14,097 bases of DNA from Actinomycetes bacterium (lineage in GTDB: Bacteria; Actinomycetota; Actinomycetes; Actinomycetales; Demequinaceae): the NCBI GenBank assembly GCA_023428185.1, contig JAEYYZ010000060.1:1-14097 (forward strand), written 5' to 3'. The notes below the pieces were generated by a model. It was not told where the DNA came from and ran no database searches. It saw only the letters and a program-made list of their open reading frames with translations. The position numbers and the translations under genes were made by a program. Shown in pieces: positions 1 through 8,300 of the stretch (position 1 is its first letter; each line of letters begins with the position of its first letter).

Positions 1-242
1 CGGGTTGGGATGTGGTCATCAATCCCGCTGCCTTCACCCACTATTCCTACGCTTTGCGGGATGCATGCGCGCTCGTCACCACAGGCGGGTTAAGGCTCGT
101 CGAGGTGCACCTCACCAATCCTCACGCGCGTGAGGAGTTCAGGCACACGTCCGTGATTTCTGGGGTGGCCACAGGGACCATCGCGGGTTTCGGAATTGAC
201 TCATACCGGTTGGCCCTCGAAGCCCTCGCGAGCGTCGGCTAG
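1..242 (+). CDS. aroQ: 3-dehydroquinate dehydratase type II, C-terminal part (5' end outside window)
   Basis: Type II dehydroquinase catalyses the reversible dehydration of 3-dehydroquinate to 3-dehydroshikimate, the third step of the shikimate pathway, in the cytoplasm. The reading frame is open from the left edge (first full codon at base 3) to the TAG at 240-242, about 79 residues. What remains carries the family signatures: NPAAFTHYSYALRDA, with the substrate-binding Asn and the T-H pair, then VHLTNPHAREEFRHTS, holding the catalytic His and the R-E-E-F-R-H block, then the C-terminal GFGIDSYRLALEAL helix. The N-terminal part, with the catalytic Tyr and the flexible lid Arg, lies upstream of the window. 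In actinobacteria aroQ usually ends an aroC-aroK-aroB-aroQ cluster just before efp, which fits here. The stop codon is also the first half of a possible -10 hexamer (TAGACT) for efp. Confidence 0.95.
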   Translation, partial: GWDVVINPAAFTHYSYALRDACALVTTGGLRLVEVHLTNPHAREEFRHTSVISGVATGTIAGFGIDSYRLALEALASVG

Positions 243-245
243 ACT
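240..245 (+). promoter_or_regulatory. possible -10 element (TAGACT) for efp
   Basis: TAGACT overlaps the aroQ stop codon and matches the actinobacterial TANNNT / TAGRRT -10 pattern. A start about 7 bases downstream, near 252, would give a leader of about 31 bases that contains the efp ribosome binding site at 273-277. The -35 position at the usual 17-base spacing (TCGAAG, 217-222) matches TTGACA at only three positions. This is inference; the same hexamer type recurs at three other gene junctions in the window. Confidence 0.35.
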
Positions 246-283
246 TCTTCAGGTTTTTTCACCACCAACGGCAAGGATTCAGC

Positions 284-847
284 GTGGCTTCAAGCAATGA
301 CATCAAGAACGGTTCGGTGCTCAACCTCGACGGCAACCTGTGGACCGTGATCGAGTTTCAGCACGTTAAGCCGGGCAAAGGTGGCGCGTTCGTCCGCACC
401 AAACTGAAGAATGTCCTCACCGGCAAAGTGGTAGATAAGACCTTCAACGCGGGTGCCAAGGTCGAGTTCGAGACCGTGGACCGCCGCGACATGCAGTACC
501 TGTACAACGACGGCACGGATTACATCTTCATGGATCCCGACACTTTTGATCAGGTCCACGTCAGTGCCGCAATCATGGGCGATGCGAAGGACTACCTGCT
601 CGAGAACGAGAAGGCCCAAGTGGGCTCGAACAACGGCGTGCCGCTGTTTGTGGAACTACCCGGCTCGGTTGTGCTTGAAGTGACGTACACGGAACCCGGC
701 TTGCAGGGCGACCGCTCAACGGGGGGCACCAAGCCCGCCACTCTTGAGACGGGCAAGGAAATCCAGGTGCCTTTGTTCCTGGAGACGGGCACCAAAGTCA
801 AGGTCAACACGGCCACGGGGGAGTACCTCGGCCGCGTGAACGACTAG
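284..847 (+). CDS. efp: translation elongation factor P
   Basis: EF-P binds the ribosome between the P and E sites and relieves stalling at polyproline stretches. The 187-residue protein has the normal family length and the three-domain layout: an N-terminal KOW-like barrel (about 1-64), a central OB domain (about 65-128) and a C-terminal OB domain (about 130-187) with the EF-P signature GDRSTGGTKPATLETG at 142-157. The loop-tip residue that contacts the P-site tRNA is Lys32, in the context KPGKGGAF (29-36). GTG at 284 is chosen because AAGGA at 273-277 lies 6 bases upstream and the protein begins as EF-P does. No modification gene (epmA, epmB, earP) is in the window. As I recall, actinobacterial EF-Ps with such a lysine can work unmodified. 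The stop codon shares one base with the nusB start (TAGTG). Confidence 0.97.
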   Translation: MASSNDIKNGSVLNLDGNLWTVIEFQHVKPGKGGAFVRTKLKNVLTGKVVDKTFNAGAKVEFETVDRRDMQYLYNDGTDYIFMDPDTFDQVHVSAAIMGDAKDYLLENEKAQVGSNNGVPLFVELPGSVVLEVTYTEPGLQGDRSTGGTKPATLETGKEIQVPLFLETGTKVKVNTATGEYLGRVND

Positions 848-1260
848 TGTCAGCCCGCACCAAAGCCCGCAAGCGCGCACTTGACGTTCTGTTTGAGGCG
901 GACCAGAAGGGTGCAAACCTCGCGGGCATCCTCAGAGCGCGGCAAGCAGAACCTGGCAGGCAGACCGCGCTCCCTGAGTACGCTCACACGCTCGTTTCCG
1001 GTGTGATCGAGCAGTGGATTGACATCAACGCGCGTCTGGCTCAAGCGTCAGAAGAGTGGGAGCTCGATCGCATGCCCGCTGTGGACCGAGCAATCTTGAG
1101 GATTGCGACGTGGGAGATCGCCTACAACCCTGATATCTCGGCGGCGGTGGCCATCGACGAGGCACTCGAGCTGGCTCACGACTTGTCTACGGACGACTCT
1201 CCCAAGTTCATCAACGGCGTGTTGGGCAAGATCGCGCGAGAGGTCGAACCGCTCGGGTAG
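847..1260 (+). CDS. nusB: transcription antitermination factor NusB
   Basis: NusB pairs with NusE (ribosomal protein S10) to bind boxA RNA and support processive rRNA transcription. The 137-residue all-helical protein shows the family pattern: the N-terminal basic helix TKARKRALDVLFEAD (5-19) used for RNA binding, the central MPAVDRAILRIATWEI segment (76-91), and the C-terminal VAIDEALELAHDLSTDDSPKF block (101-121) followed by INGVLGKIA. The GTG start shares its G with the efp stop, so translation is probably coupled to efp; no strong Shine-Dalgarno sequence precedes it. The efp-nusB pair is conserved widely. The TAG stop at 1258-1260 lies inside a possible -10 hexamer for the following pyr operon. 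Confidence 0.96.
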   Translation: MSARTKARKRALDVLFEADQKGANLAGILRARQAEPGRQTALPEYAHTLVSGVIEQWIDINARLAQASEEWELDRMPAVDRAILRIATWEIAYNPDISAAVAIDEALELAHDLSTDDSPKFINGVLGKIAREVEPLG

Positions 1261-1263
1261 AGT
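1258..1263 (+). promoter_or_regulatory. possible -10 element (TAGAGT) for the pyr operon
   Basis: TAGAGT begins at the nusB stop codon and fits the actinobacterial -10 pattern. A start about 7 bases downstream, near 1270, would give a leader of about 65 bases containing the whole PyrR-type hairpin. No good TTGACA-like -35 is seen at 16-18 bases. Inferred only. Confidence 0.3.
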
Positions 1264-1285
1264 GGGCCCCACTGCTCGCGGGAGC
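1261..1285 (+). repeat. two adjacent small inverted repeats between nusB and pyrR
   Basis: AGTGGGCCCCACT (1261-1273) has perfect 6-base arms around one C. It is followed at once by GCTC-GCGG-GAGC (1274-1285), with 4-base arms and a 4-base loop. No T-run follows, so a classic intrinsic terminator is not supported. The first repeat overlaps the putative -10 and start region and could be an operator. Both could form hairpins in nusB read-through RNA. The function is unknown. Confidence 0.45.
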
Positions 1286-1293
1286 GACAGACA

Positions 1294-1327
1294 TCCTTTA
1301 AGTACCGTCCTGTGAGGCGGGGAAGGA
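1294..1327 (+). promoter_or_regulatory. PyrR-binding hairpin sequestering the pyrR Shine-Dalgarno
   Basis: The leader folds by eye into the PyrR binding-loop shape. The upper helix is CCGUC (1305-1309) with GGCGG (1316-1320), closed by the hexaloop CUGUGA (1310-1315). Bases 1308-1318 (UCCUGUGAGGC) match the UCCNGNGAGGC core that I recall for PyrR sites. An asymmetric internal loop (UAAGUA at 1299-1304 against GG at 1321-1322) leads to a lower helix of UCCUU (1294-1298) with AAGGA (1323-1327). That last segment is part of the GGAAGGA Shine-Dalgarno of pyrR, so the folded form should block translation initiation. UMP-bound PyrR would stabilise it. This fits the translational repression reported for Mycobacterium smegmatis pyrR rather than the terminator-based attenuation of Bacillus; no terminator or T-run is present. 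Confidence 0.8.
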
Positions 1328-1334
1328 AGTGCTA

Positions 1335-1895
1335 ATGACTAGCACCATTCTTGGTGCGCCCGACATCTCCCGGGCTCTTACCCGTATTGCGCATGAGATC
1401 CTCGAGCGCAACGATGGCGCAGCGGATCTCCTGCTCCTTGGAATTCCCACTCGCGGCCTGCCTCTGGCGAATCGGTTGGCTCAGCGCATCGCGCAGGTGG
1501 AACCCTCTTTTGACGCGCAATCCCGATGCGGTGCGCTGGATATCACCATGTATCGAGACGACCTTCACCGCCACCCCACACGGAGCATCGGCACTACTAC
1601 CCTCCCGCCGGCAGGGATAGACGATGCCGTGGTGGTCTTGGTGGACGACGTCTTCCACACCGGTCGCACCATTCGCGCGGCGCTCGATGCCCTCAACGAC
1701 CTCGGACGGCCGCGCGTTGTGCAACTGGCTGTGCTTGTGGACCGCGGCCACAGAGAGTTGCCTATCCGCGCCGACTTTGTGGGAAAGAACATCCCCACAT
1801 CTCGAACTGAGCGTGTTGACGTGCACGTGGAGGAGATCGACGGAGAAGATGCCGTGCTGCTCACCCACCCCAAGTCCAGTGGGAGCCAGGCATGA
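1335..1895 (+). CDS. pyrR: bifunctional pyr operon regulator / uracil phosphoribosyltransferase PyrR
   Basis: PyrR senses uridine nucleotides, binds pyr leader RNA, and often has uracil phosphoribosyltransferase activity (uracil + PRPP to UMP). The 186-residue protein has the type I phosphoribosyltransferase fold. GIPTRG at 36-41 and DITMYRDDL at 69-77 are typical PyrR blocks. The PRPP-binding motif is VLVDDVFHTGRTI (101-113), with the two acidic residues D104 and D105. The conserved LVDRGHRELPIRADFVGKN stretch follows at 134-152. ATG at 1335 is chosen because GGAAGGA (1321-1327) lies 7 bases before it. The in-frame GTG at 1329 would leave 1 base of spacing. The stop overlaps the pyrB start (ATGA), so expression of the whole operon is likely coupled to pyrR translation and thus to the leader hairpin. 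Confidence 0.95.
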   Translation: MTSTILGAPDISRALTRIAHEILERNDGAADLLLLGIPTRGLPLANRLAQRIAQVEPSFDAQSRCGALDITMYRDDLHRHPTRSIGTTTLPPAGIDDAVVVLVDDVFHTGRTIRAALDALNDLGRPRVVQLAVLVDRGHRELPIRADFVGKNIPTSRTERVDVHVEEIDGEDAVLLTHPKSSGSQA

Positions 1896-2851
1896 AGCAC
1901 CTCCTCAGTGCAGCGGACCTGACGCGCGATCAAGCGGTGCTCATACTCGACACCGCGGAGTCCATGGCGGCCACCCAAGAGCGCGAAGTCCGCAAGCTGC
2001 CCACGTTACGCGGCAAGACGGTGGTCAACCTCTTCTTTGAAGACTCCACCAGGACTCGCATCTCCTTTGAAGCTGCCGCCAAGCGCCTCAGTGCGGACGT
2101 CATCAACTTCTCTGCCAAGGGCTCGAGCGTGTCCAAGGGGGAATCGCTCAAGGACACGGCACTGACGTTGCAGGCAATGGGGGCGGACGCTGTGGTGGTG
2201 CGCCACTGGGCGTCGGGCGCTGCCGAACGGCTCGCGACCTCGGGCTGGATGCACGGAAGTGTGCTGAACGCGGGTGACGGAACCCACCAACACCCTACTC
2301 AAGCTCTCCTTGATGCCTTCACGTTGCGCAAGCACTTGGTGCCGGACGCGGCTGGAAAAGGCCTCGACGGCCTCACCGTGGGCATAGTGGGCGACATCTT
2401 GCATTCACGCGTGGCGCGTTCCAACGTCAATCTGCTCACCACTCTGGGCGCCAAGGTGGTGCTGGTAGGTCCGCCCACGCTGGTCCCGGTGGGTGTGCAG
2501 ACGTGGCCGGTAGACGTGCTTCACACGTTGGATGAGGCTCTGGAAGCGTATGAGCTGGACGCGGTGATGATGTTGCGGGTTCAACGCGAGCGCATGACTG
2601 GGGGCGGGGCGGCATTCTTCCCCAGCGCCGAGGAATATTCACGACTCTTTGGACTGGATGGCGCACGGCTCAAGCGCATGCCCAGCCATGCGCTCGTCAT
2701 GCACCCCGGGCCCATGAACAGGGGCCTAGAAATTAGCGCGGAGGCAGCGGACAGCGCGCAGTCAGTAATCGTGGAGCAAGTGGCGAACGGTGTGGCCGTA
2801 CGCATGGCGGCGCTGTACTTGCTGCTCGCGGGAGAGGAAGGCGCGGAGTGA
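1892..2851 (+). CDS. pyrB: aspartate carbamoyltransferase catalytic chain
   Basis: This enzyme condenses carbamoyl phosphate with aspartate to give N-carbamoyl-aspartate, the committed step of pyrimidine synthesis. The 319-residue protein is full length. The carbamoyl-phosphate motif is FFEDSTRTRISFE (48-60, with STRTR at 52-56), the substrate loop is SSVSKGES (78-85, Lys82 and neighbours), and HQHPTQALLDAF (132-143) follows. The aspartate-binding domain contains GDILHSRVARSN (167-178), MLRVQRER (227-234) and VMHPGPMNRGLEI (269-281). No regulatory chain gene pyrI is adjacent, as is usual in actinobacteria, so control is expected mainly through PyrR. The start overlaps pyrR by 4 bases and GGGAG at 1881-1885 is a plausible ribosome binding site. 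The end overlaps the pyrC start (GTGA). Confidence 0.98.
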   Translation: MKHLLSAADLTRDQAVLILDTAESMAATQEREVRKLPTLRGKTVVNLFFEDSTRTRISFEAAAKRLSADVINFSAKGSSVSKGESLKDTALTLQAMGADAVVVRHWASGAAERLATSGWMHGSVLNAGDGTHQHPTQALLDAFTLRKHLVPDAAGKGLDGLTVGIVGDILHSRVARSNVNLLTTLGAKVVLVGPPTLVPVGVQTWPVDVLHTLDEALEAYELDAVMMLRVQRERMTGGGAAFFPSAEEYSRLFGLDGARLKRMPSHALVMHPGPMNRGLEISAEAADSAQSVIVEQVANGVAVRMAALYLLLAGEEGAE

Positions 2852-4170
2852 GCGGCACCCTAGTAGTCGAAAACGTATCGCTGTATGGCGATAGGCAGGC
2901 GACCATCACTGTGGCCGATGGCGTGATCACCAGCATCGGCGCCACCGCCGATTCTTCGGCCGGGGGCAAGAACACCTCGCGTGTGGATGGTTCTGGATGG
3001 GTCGCCTTGCCGGGCCTCGTGGACCTCCACACGCATCTGCGTGAGCCCGGTCGCGAAGACGCGGAGACCATCGAGACTGGGTCGCGTTCCGCCGCACACG
3101 GGGGCTTTGTTGCGGTGCACGCCATGGCTAACACCACTCCGGTAGCGGACACCGCCGGTGTGGTGGAGCAAGTGTGGTCGCGCGGCCAAGAAGTGGGCCT
3201 CGTGGACGTATATCCAGTGGGTGCGGTCACAGTGGGGCTAGGAGGCACACAGCTCAGCGAGATGGGCGCCATGGCGATGTCCCGCGCGCGCGTGAGAGTC
3301 TTCAGTGACGACGGCAAGTGCGTCCACGATCCGGTGCTGATGCGCCGCGCCCTCGAATACGCCAAGACGTTTGACGGCGTGATTGCCCAACACGCCCAGG
3401 ACCCCCGTTTGACCGAGGGTTCACAAATGCACGAGGGCGTGGTGAGCGGCGAGCTAGGCCTCACCGGCTGGCCTGCCGTGGCAGAAGAATCGATCATTGC
3501 GAGGGACGTGCTGCTTGCGGGGCATGTTGGCTCCCGCGTCCACATTTGCCACATCTCCACCGCTGGCTCGGTCGACATCATCCGCTGGGCCAAGTCCAGG
3601 GGCATCAACGTCACGGCTGAAGTGATGCCCCATCACCTCTTGCTCACGGATGAGTCGGTGCGCGGATACGACGCTCGGTTCAAGGTCAACCCGCCTCTGC
3701 GCACCCAAGCCGACGTGGACGCAGTGCGTGCGGGCCTCGCCGACGGCACCATCGACATTGTTGCTACGGACCACGCGCCCCACCCTGACGAAGACAAGGA
3801 CTGCGAGTGGGCCGCCGCTGCCTTTGGCATGACTGGGCTGGAAACTGCGCTGGGAATTGTCCAACGCACCATGGTCGATACTGGTCTGATGTCGTGGAAG
3901 GACGTCGCTGTGCGCCTGTCAGAACTGCCGGCACGCATCGGGCGCGTTGACGCCTGGCACGGGCGCCCGCTTGCCGTGGGAGAGCCAGCGAACCTCACAC
4001 TCGTAGATCCCAAGGCGCCATGGTCGGTAGACCCTCATGCGACGCAAAGCCGTTCACACAATTCACCGTTTGGCGGCATCGAGTTACCCGGACGTGCAGT
4101 GGCAACCGTGTTGCGAGGAAGGGTGACGTACGCTCACCCCACGCTCGGCCGCGACCTTCAGGAGGCGTAA
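2848..4170 (+). CDS. pyrC: dihydroorotase, class I
   Basis: Dihydroorotase cyclises N-carbamoyl-aspartate to dihydroorotate in the third step of the pathway. The 440-residue length and motifs indicate a class I (amidohydrolase-fold) enzyme. The metal-binding pair lies in DLHTHLREPG (59-68, H61 and H63). N95 in AMANTTP and R65 suit substrate binding. D154 in FSDDGK stands where class I enzymes bridge the metals. H182 in QHAQD, H235 in CHIST and the catalytic Asp308 in ATDHAPH complete the site. The C-terminal part (about 375-440) returns to the small beta-sandwich typical of the family. GTG at 2848 overlaps the pyrB stop by 4 bases; GAGGAAGG at 2834-2841 is a good ribosome binding site. All catalytic residues I can name are present, so it should be active, unlike PyrC-like subunits that lack them. 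Confidence 0.97.
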   Translation: MSGTLVVENVSLYGDRQATITVADGVITSIGATADSSAGGKNTSRVDGSGWVALPGLVDLHTHLREPGREDAETIETGSRSAAHGGFVAVHAMANTTPVADTAGVVEQVWSRGQEVGLVDVYPVGAVTVGLGGTQLSEMGAMAMSRARVRVFSDDGKCVHDPVLMRRALEYAKTFDGVIAQHAQDPRLTEGSQMHEGVVSGELGLTGWPAVAEESIIARDVLLAGHVGSRVHICHISTAGSVDIIRWAKSRGINVTAEVMPHHLLLTDESVRGYDARFKVNPPLRTQADVDAVRAGLADGTIDIVATDHAPHPDEDKDCEWAAAAFGMTGLETALGIVQRTMVDTGLMSWKDVAVRLSELPARIGRVDAWHGRPLAVGEPANLTLVDPKAPWSVDPHATQSRSHNSPFGGIELPGRAVATVLRGRVTYAHPTLGRDLQEA

Positions 4171-4173
4171 GCA

Positions 4174-5337
4174 GTGACAGTAGAGAAAGCCGTTCTGGTA
4201 CTCGAAAACGGCGACATCTTCCGCGGCAACGCATGGGGTGCCAGGGGAGAGACACTCGGTGAGATTGTGTTCAACACCGGCATGACCGGCTACCAAGAGA
4301 CCCTCACGGATCCTTCATACTTCCGGCAGATCGTGGTCATGACCGCACCTCACATTGGCAACACGGGGGTGAACGACGAGGACGCGGAGTCCCGGCGAAT
4401 CTGGGTTTCTGGCTTTGTGGTGCGAGAGCCTGCTCGCATTCCGTCCAATTGGCGCGCCCAGCGCACGCTCGATGATGACCTGGAAGCGCAAGGAGTAGTG
4501 GGCCTCACGGGCATCGATACTCGTCAACTCACGCGCATCCTACGCAACGCTGGCACTATGCGTGCGGGGATATTCTCTGGCGACTCGCTTGCGGACGATG
4601 CCGAGCTACTGGAGCGTGTGCAGGCAGCAGAGCCTATGGCCGGTGCTCACTTGGCCGATGCCGTGTCGGTGGACGGTGAGTACGTGGTGGAGCCGCCGCA
4701 AGGGACTGAGCGCATCGCAGACGTTGTTGCCGTGGACCTTGGTATCAAGGCGATGACTCCCGAGATGATGGCCGCGCGTGGCATTCGCGTCACGGTGGTG
4801 CCTTCCACTACGCCCGCGGCGGAGATTCTGGCCAAGAAGCCTGACGGCGTGTTTTTCAGCAATGGCCCCGGGGACCCTGCCGCTGCGGAACGCAGCGTGG
4901 GAGTGTTGCGCGAAATTCTCGATGCCAAGGTGCCGTTCTTTGGCATCTGCTTTGGAAACCAACTGTTGGGCCGTGCGCTCGGTTTTGGTACATACAAGTT
5001 GCAGTTTGGTCACCGGGGCATCAACCAACCGGTGATGGACAGGACAACGGGCAAGGTAGAAGTGACGGCGCACAACCACGGCTTCGCGGTAGACGCGCCG
5101 TTGGATGGCGAACCCCTCAGCCCTGCCGGGTACGGTCGCGTCAAAGTGAGCCACGTGTGCCTCAACGATGACGTGGTGGAAGGCCTCGAGTGCCTCGACA
5201 TTCCTGCGTTCTCGGTCCAGTACCACCCGGAGGCGGCCGCGGGTCCGCACGATGCCGCCTACTTGTTTGATCGTTTTGTGGACTTAATGCAGGGACGCCG
5301 CACGCACGGCGCCGGAGTAGGGGAGAGGGTCAACTAG
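4174..5337 (+). CDS. carA: carbamoyl-phosphate synthase small (glutaminase) subunit
   Basis: CarA hydrolyses glutamine and channels ammonia to CarB for carbamoyl phosphate synthesis, feeding both pyrimidines and arginine. The 387-residue protein has the CarA-specific N-terminal domain (about 1-150, with GEIVFNTGMTGYQETLTDPS at 29-48) and a class I glutamine amidotransferase domain (about 180-375). The latter contains FSNGPGDP (228-235), the nucleophile Cys259 in FGICFGNQLLG (256-266), and the His351/Glu353 pair in VQYHPE. GTG at 4174 is preceded by AGGAGG at 4160-4165 with ideal 8-base spacing, the strongest ribosome binding site in the operon, perhaps because this junction does not overlap its neighbour. 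The TAG stop shares a base with carB. Confidence 0.98.
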   Translation: MTVEKAVLVLENGDIFRGNAWGARGETLGEIVFNTGMTGYQETLTDPSYFRQIVVMTAPHIGNTGVNDEDAESRRIWVSGFVVREPARIPSNWRAQRTLDDDLEAQGVVGLTGIDTRQLTRILRNAGTMRAGIFSGDSLADDAELLERVQAAEPMAGAHLADAVSVDGEYVVEPPQGTERIADVVAVDLGIKAMTPEMMAARGIRVTVVPSTTPAAEILAKKPDGVFFSNGPGDPAAAERSVGVLREILDAKVPFFGICFGNQLLGRALGFGTYKLQFGHRGINQPVMDRTTGKVEVTAHNHGFAVDAPLDGEPLSPAGYGRVKVSHVCLNDDVVEGLECLDIPAFSVQYHPEAAAGPHDAAYLFDRFVDLMQGRRTHGAGVGERVN

Positions 5338-8300
5338 TGCCACGCCGTGAAGACATCAAGACCGTCATGGTGATTGGCTCTGGACCTATCGTCATTGGCC
5401 AAGCTTGCGAGTTTGACTACTCAGGCACTCAAGCGTGCCGCGTGCTCAAGGCTGAAGGCTTGCGCGTGGTGCTGCTGAACTCCAACCCGGCCACCATCAT
5501 GACGGACCCGGAGTTCGCCGATGCCACGTACGTGGAACCCATCACCACCGAGATCATCGAATCGATCATCGCCAAAGAACGGCCCGATGCTCTACTGCCC
5601 ACCTTGGGAGGCCAGACGGCCCTCAATGCAGCCATCGCGGCCGCCGAGGCAGGCATTCTCGACAAGTACAACGTGGAACTCATTGGCGCCAACATCGAGG
5701 CCATCAACCTTGGTGAGAATCGCGAGCTATTCAAGGGTGTAGTAGAGCGCTGTGGTGCCGAGAGCGCGCGCTCATTCATTTGTCACACCATGGACGAATG
5801 TCTCGCGGCCGCACAAGATTTGAAGTACCCAGTGGTGGTGCGTCCCTCGTTCACGATGGGTGGCCTGGGTTCGGGTTTCGCGTACAACGAGGAAGACTTG
5901 CGCCGCATCGCAGGAGCCGGTTTGCATTACTCACCCAGCACGGAGGTACTCCTGGAGGAGTCCATCCTTGGCTGGAAGGAGTATGAGCTGGAGCTCATGC
6001 GCGACAAGCACGACAACGTCGTGGTGGTCTGCTCTATTGAGAACGTGGATCCGGTGGGTGTGCACACCGGCGACTCCGTGACCGTTGCCCCGGCCCTCAC
6101 GCTCACTGACCGCGAATACCAGCGCATGCGTGACATCGGCATCGCGGTGATCCGCGAAGTGGGCGTGGACACGGGTGGGTGCAACATTCAGTTCGCCGTG
6201 GAGCCTGACACGGGTCGCATCATCGTGATCGAGATGAACCCGCGCGTGTCGCGGTCCTCGGCCCTGGCGTCCAAGGCCACGGGCTTCCCGATTGCCAAGA
6301 TCGCGGCGCGTCTCGCCATCGGGTACACGTTGGATGAGATTCCCAATGACATCACGGGCTCCACCCCTGCAAGCTTTGAGCCCACTCTCGATTACATCGT
6401 GGTGAAGGTGCCGCGATTTGCATTCGAGAAGTTCCCGGCTGCAGACCCCGTGCTTACCACCACCATGAAGTCCGTGGGCGAAGCCATGGCAATGGGACGA
6501 AGCTTTACCGAGGCCTTGGGCAAGGCGCTTCGCTCTATCGACAAGAAGGGCTCCAACTTCCATTGGGATGGCGAAGTGCCCACTGGTGAGGCACTGGAGA
6601 GCCTGCTCAACGAGATTTCTATTCCCACCGAACGACGCTTGGTTCAGGTTCAGCAAGTGCTACGCGCTGTGCATGCTGGTCACGCTGACTTGCAGCAGGT
6701 CTACACAGCTACCGGTATTGACCCGTGGTTCCTGGATCAGATTCTGCTCATGAACGAAGTCGCCAACGATGTGGCGCTAGCGCCCGAACTGGACGCCTCC
6801 ACATTGCGCCGTGCCAAGGAGCATGGATTGTCAGACCCGCAGATCGCGGCCCTACGCGGCGTGACGGAAGCGGACGTGGCCGCCGCTCGCGTGGCAGGCG
6901 GAGTGCTGCCTGTCTACAAGACTGTTGACACGTGTGCCGCGGAGTTTGAGGCCCACACGCCCTATCACTACTCCACCTACGATGCGGAGAATGAGGTGCG
7001 GCCACGGGACCGCGAAGCGGTACTCATCCTTGGCTCCGGTCCCAACCGCATCGGACAAGGAATCGAGTTCGACTACTCGTGCGTGCACGCGGCGCTGACG
7101 CTCAAGGACAAGTACGAGACGGTCATGGTCAACTGCAACCCGGAGACGGTCTCCACCGACTATGACACCGCCGACCGTCTCTACTTTGAGCCGCTCACGT
7201 TCGAGGACGTCATGGCCGTCTACCACGCCGAACTCGCGGCTGGCCCGGTCAAGGGCATGCTCGTGCAGTTGGGTGGGCAGACGCCCCTAAGCTTGGCCCA
7301 GCGTCTCGCCGATGCAGGAGTGCCGATACTGGGCACGTCGCCAGAGGCCATTGATAGGGCAGAGGACAGGGCTGCGTTTGGTCGCGTACTCGATGCAGCG
7401 CAACTTCCGGCGCCTGCCTACGGCACCGCCCACGGCATCGAAGAAGCTCTGGAGATCGCCGAGCGCATCGGTTACCCGGTGCTGGTACGGCCGTCCTACG
7501 TCCTGGGTGGGCGCGGCATGGAGATCGTGTATGACCGCCACCAGATGGAGGACTACGGGACCAGGATGGCGAGCGTGGGAGACCACGCCACGGATGCCCC
7601 GCTACTCGTGGACCGCTTCCTCGACCTCGCCGTGGAAATCGACGTGGACGCCCTCTACGACGGTACCGACCTGCTCCTTGGCGGCGTCATGGAACACATC
7701 GAAGAAGCAGGCATCCACTCGGGAGACTCCGCATGCGTGTTGCCGCCCGTCACTCTCTCCGATGCCGATATTGCGCGTATTCGTGCCTCCACGCTCGCCC
7801 TCGCTGAAGGAATTGGCGTGCGCGGCCTGATCAACGTCCAATTCGCCCTGGCATCGGACGTCTTGTATGTCCTGGAAGCCAACCCGCGTGCCTCGCGCAC
7901 AGTGCCCTTTGTGGCCAAGGCAACCGGTATCCCCATGGCCAAGGCGGCCGCGCGGATCATGCTGGGGGAGACCATCGCCCAGTTGCGTGCCGACGGGACC
8001 TTGCCTCGGGATGACGCGGCGGTCAACGACATGGACCAGCGCATCGCTGTCAAGGAAGCGGTGCTGCCGTTCAAACGCTTCCGCACCCACGCGGGACTGG
8101 CAGTGGATTCGGTACTCGGACCTGAAATGCGGTCAACCGGCGAGGTGATGGGCTTCGACTCCACCTTCCCCATGGCATTCGCCAAGTCCCAAGCTGCGGC
8201 CTTCGGTGGACTGCCGATGTCTGGCAAGGCCTTCGTGTCCATGGCTGACAGGGACAAGCGCTCCATCACCTTCCCCGTGGCGAGGCTTCACCAGCTCGGC

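Noticed and set aside
220..260. Intrinsic terminator between aroQ and efp (T-run 254-259)
   Set aside because: The run of six T has no stable stem directly before it; the possible AGCC/GGCT pairing around 220-240 is short and ends about 13 bases upstream of the T-run.
1329..1334. GTG at 1329 as the pyrR start
   Set aside because: The Shine-Dalgarno GGAAGGA ends at 1327, one base before it; ATG 1335 has a 7-base spacing.
1624..2040. A + strand frame spanning the pyrR/pyrB junction
   Set aside because: It is a shadow frame over two real genes, with a Trp/Ser/Arg-rich composition and no family motif.
2733..3614. Long open frame on the minus strand (293 codons) opposite pyrB/pyrC
   Set aside because: It lies wholly opposite two well-supported genes. 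Its protein is rich in Ser, Pro, Thr and Arg in the way antisense frames of high-GC genes are, has no recognisable motif, and has no ribosome binding site. Other minus-strand frames in the window are the same kind of shadow.
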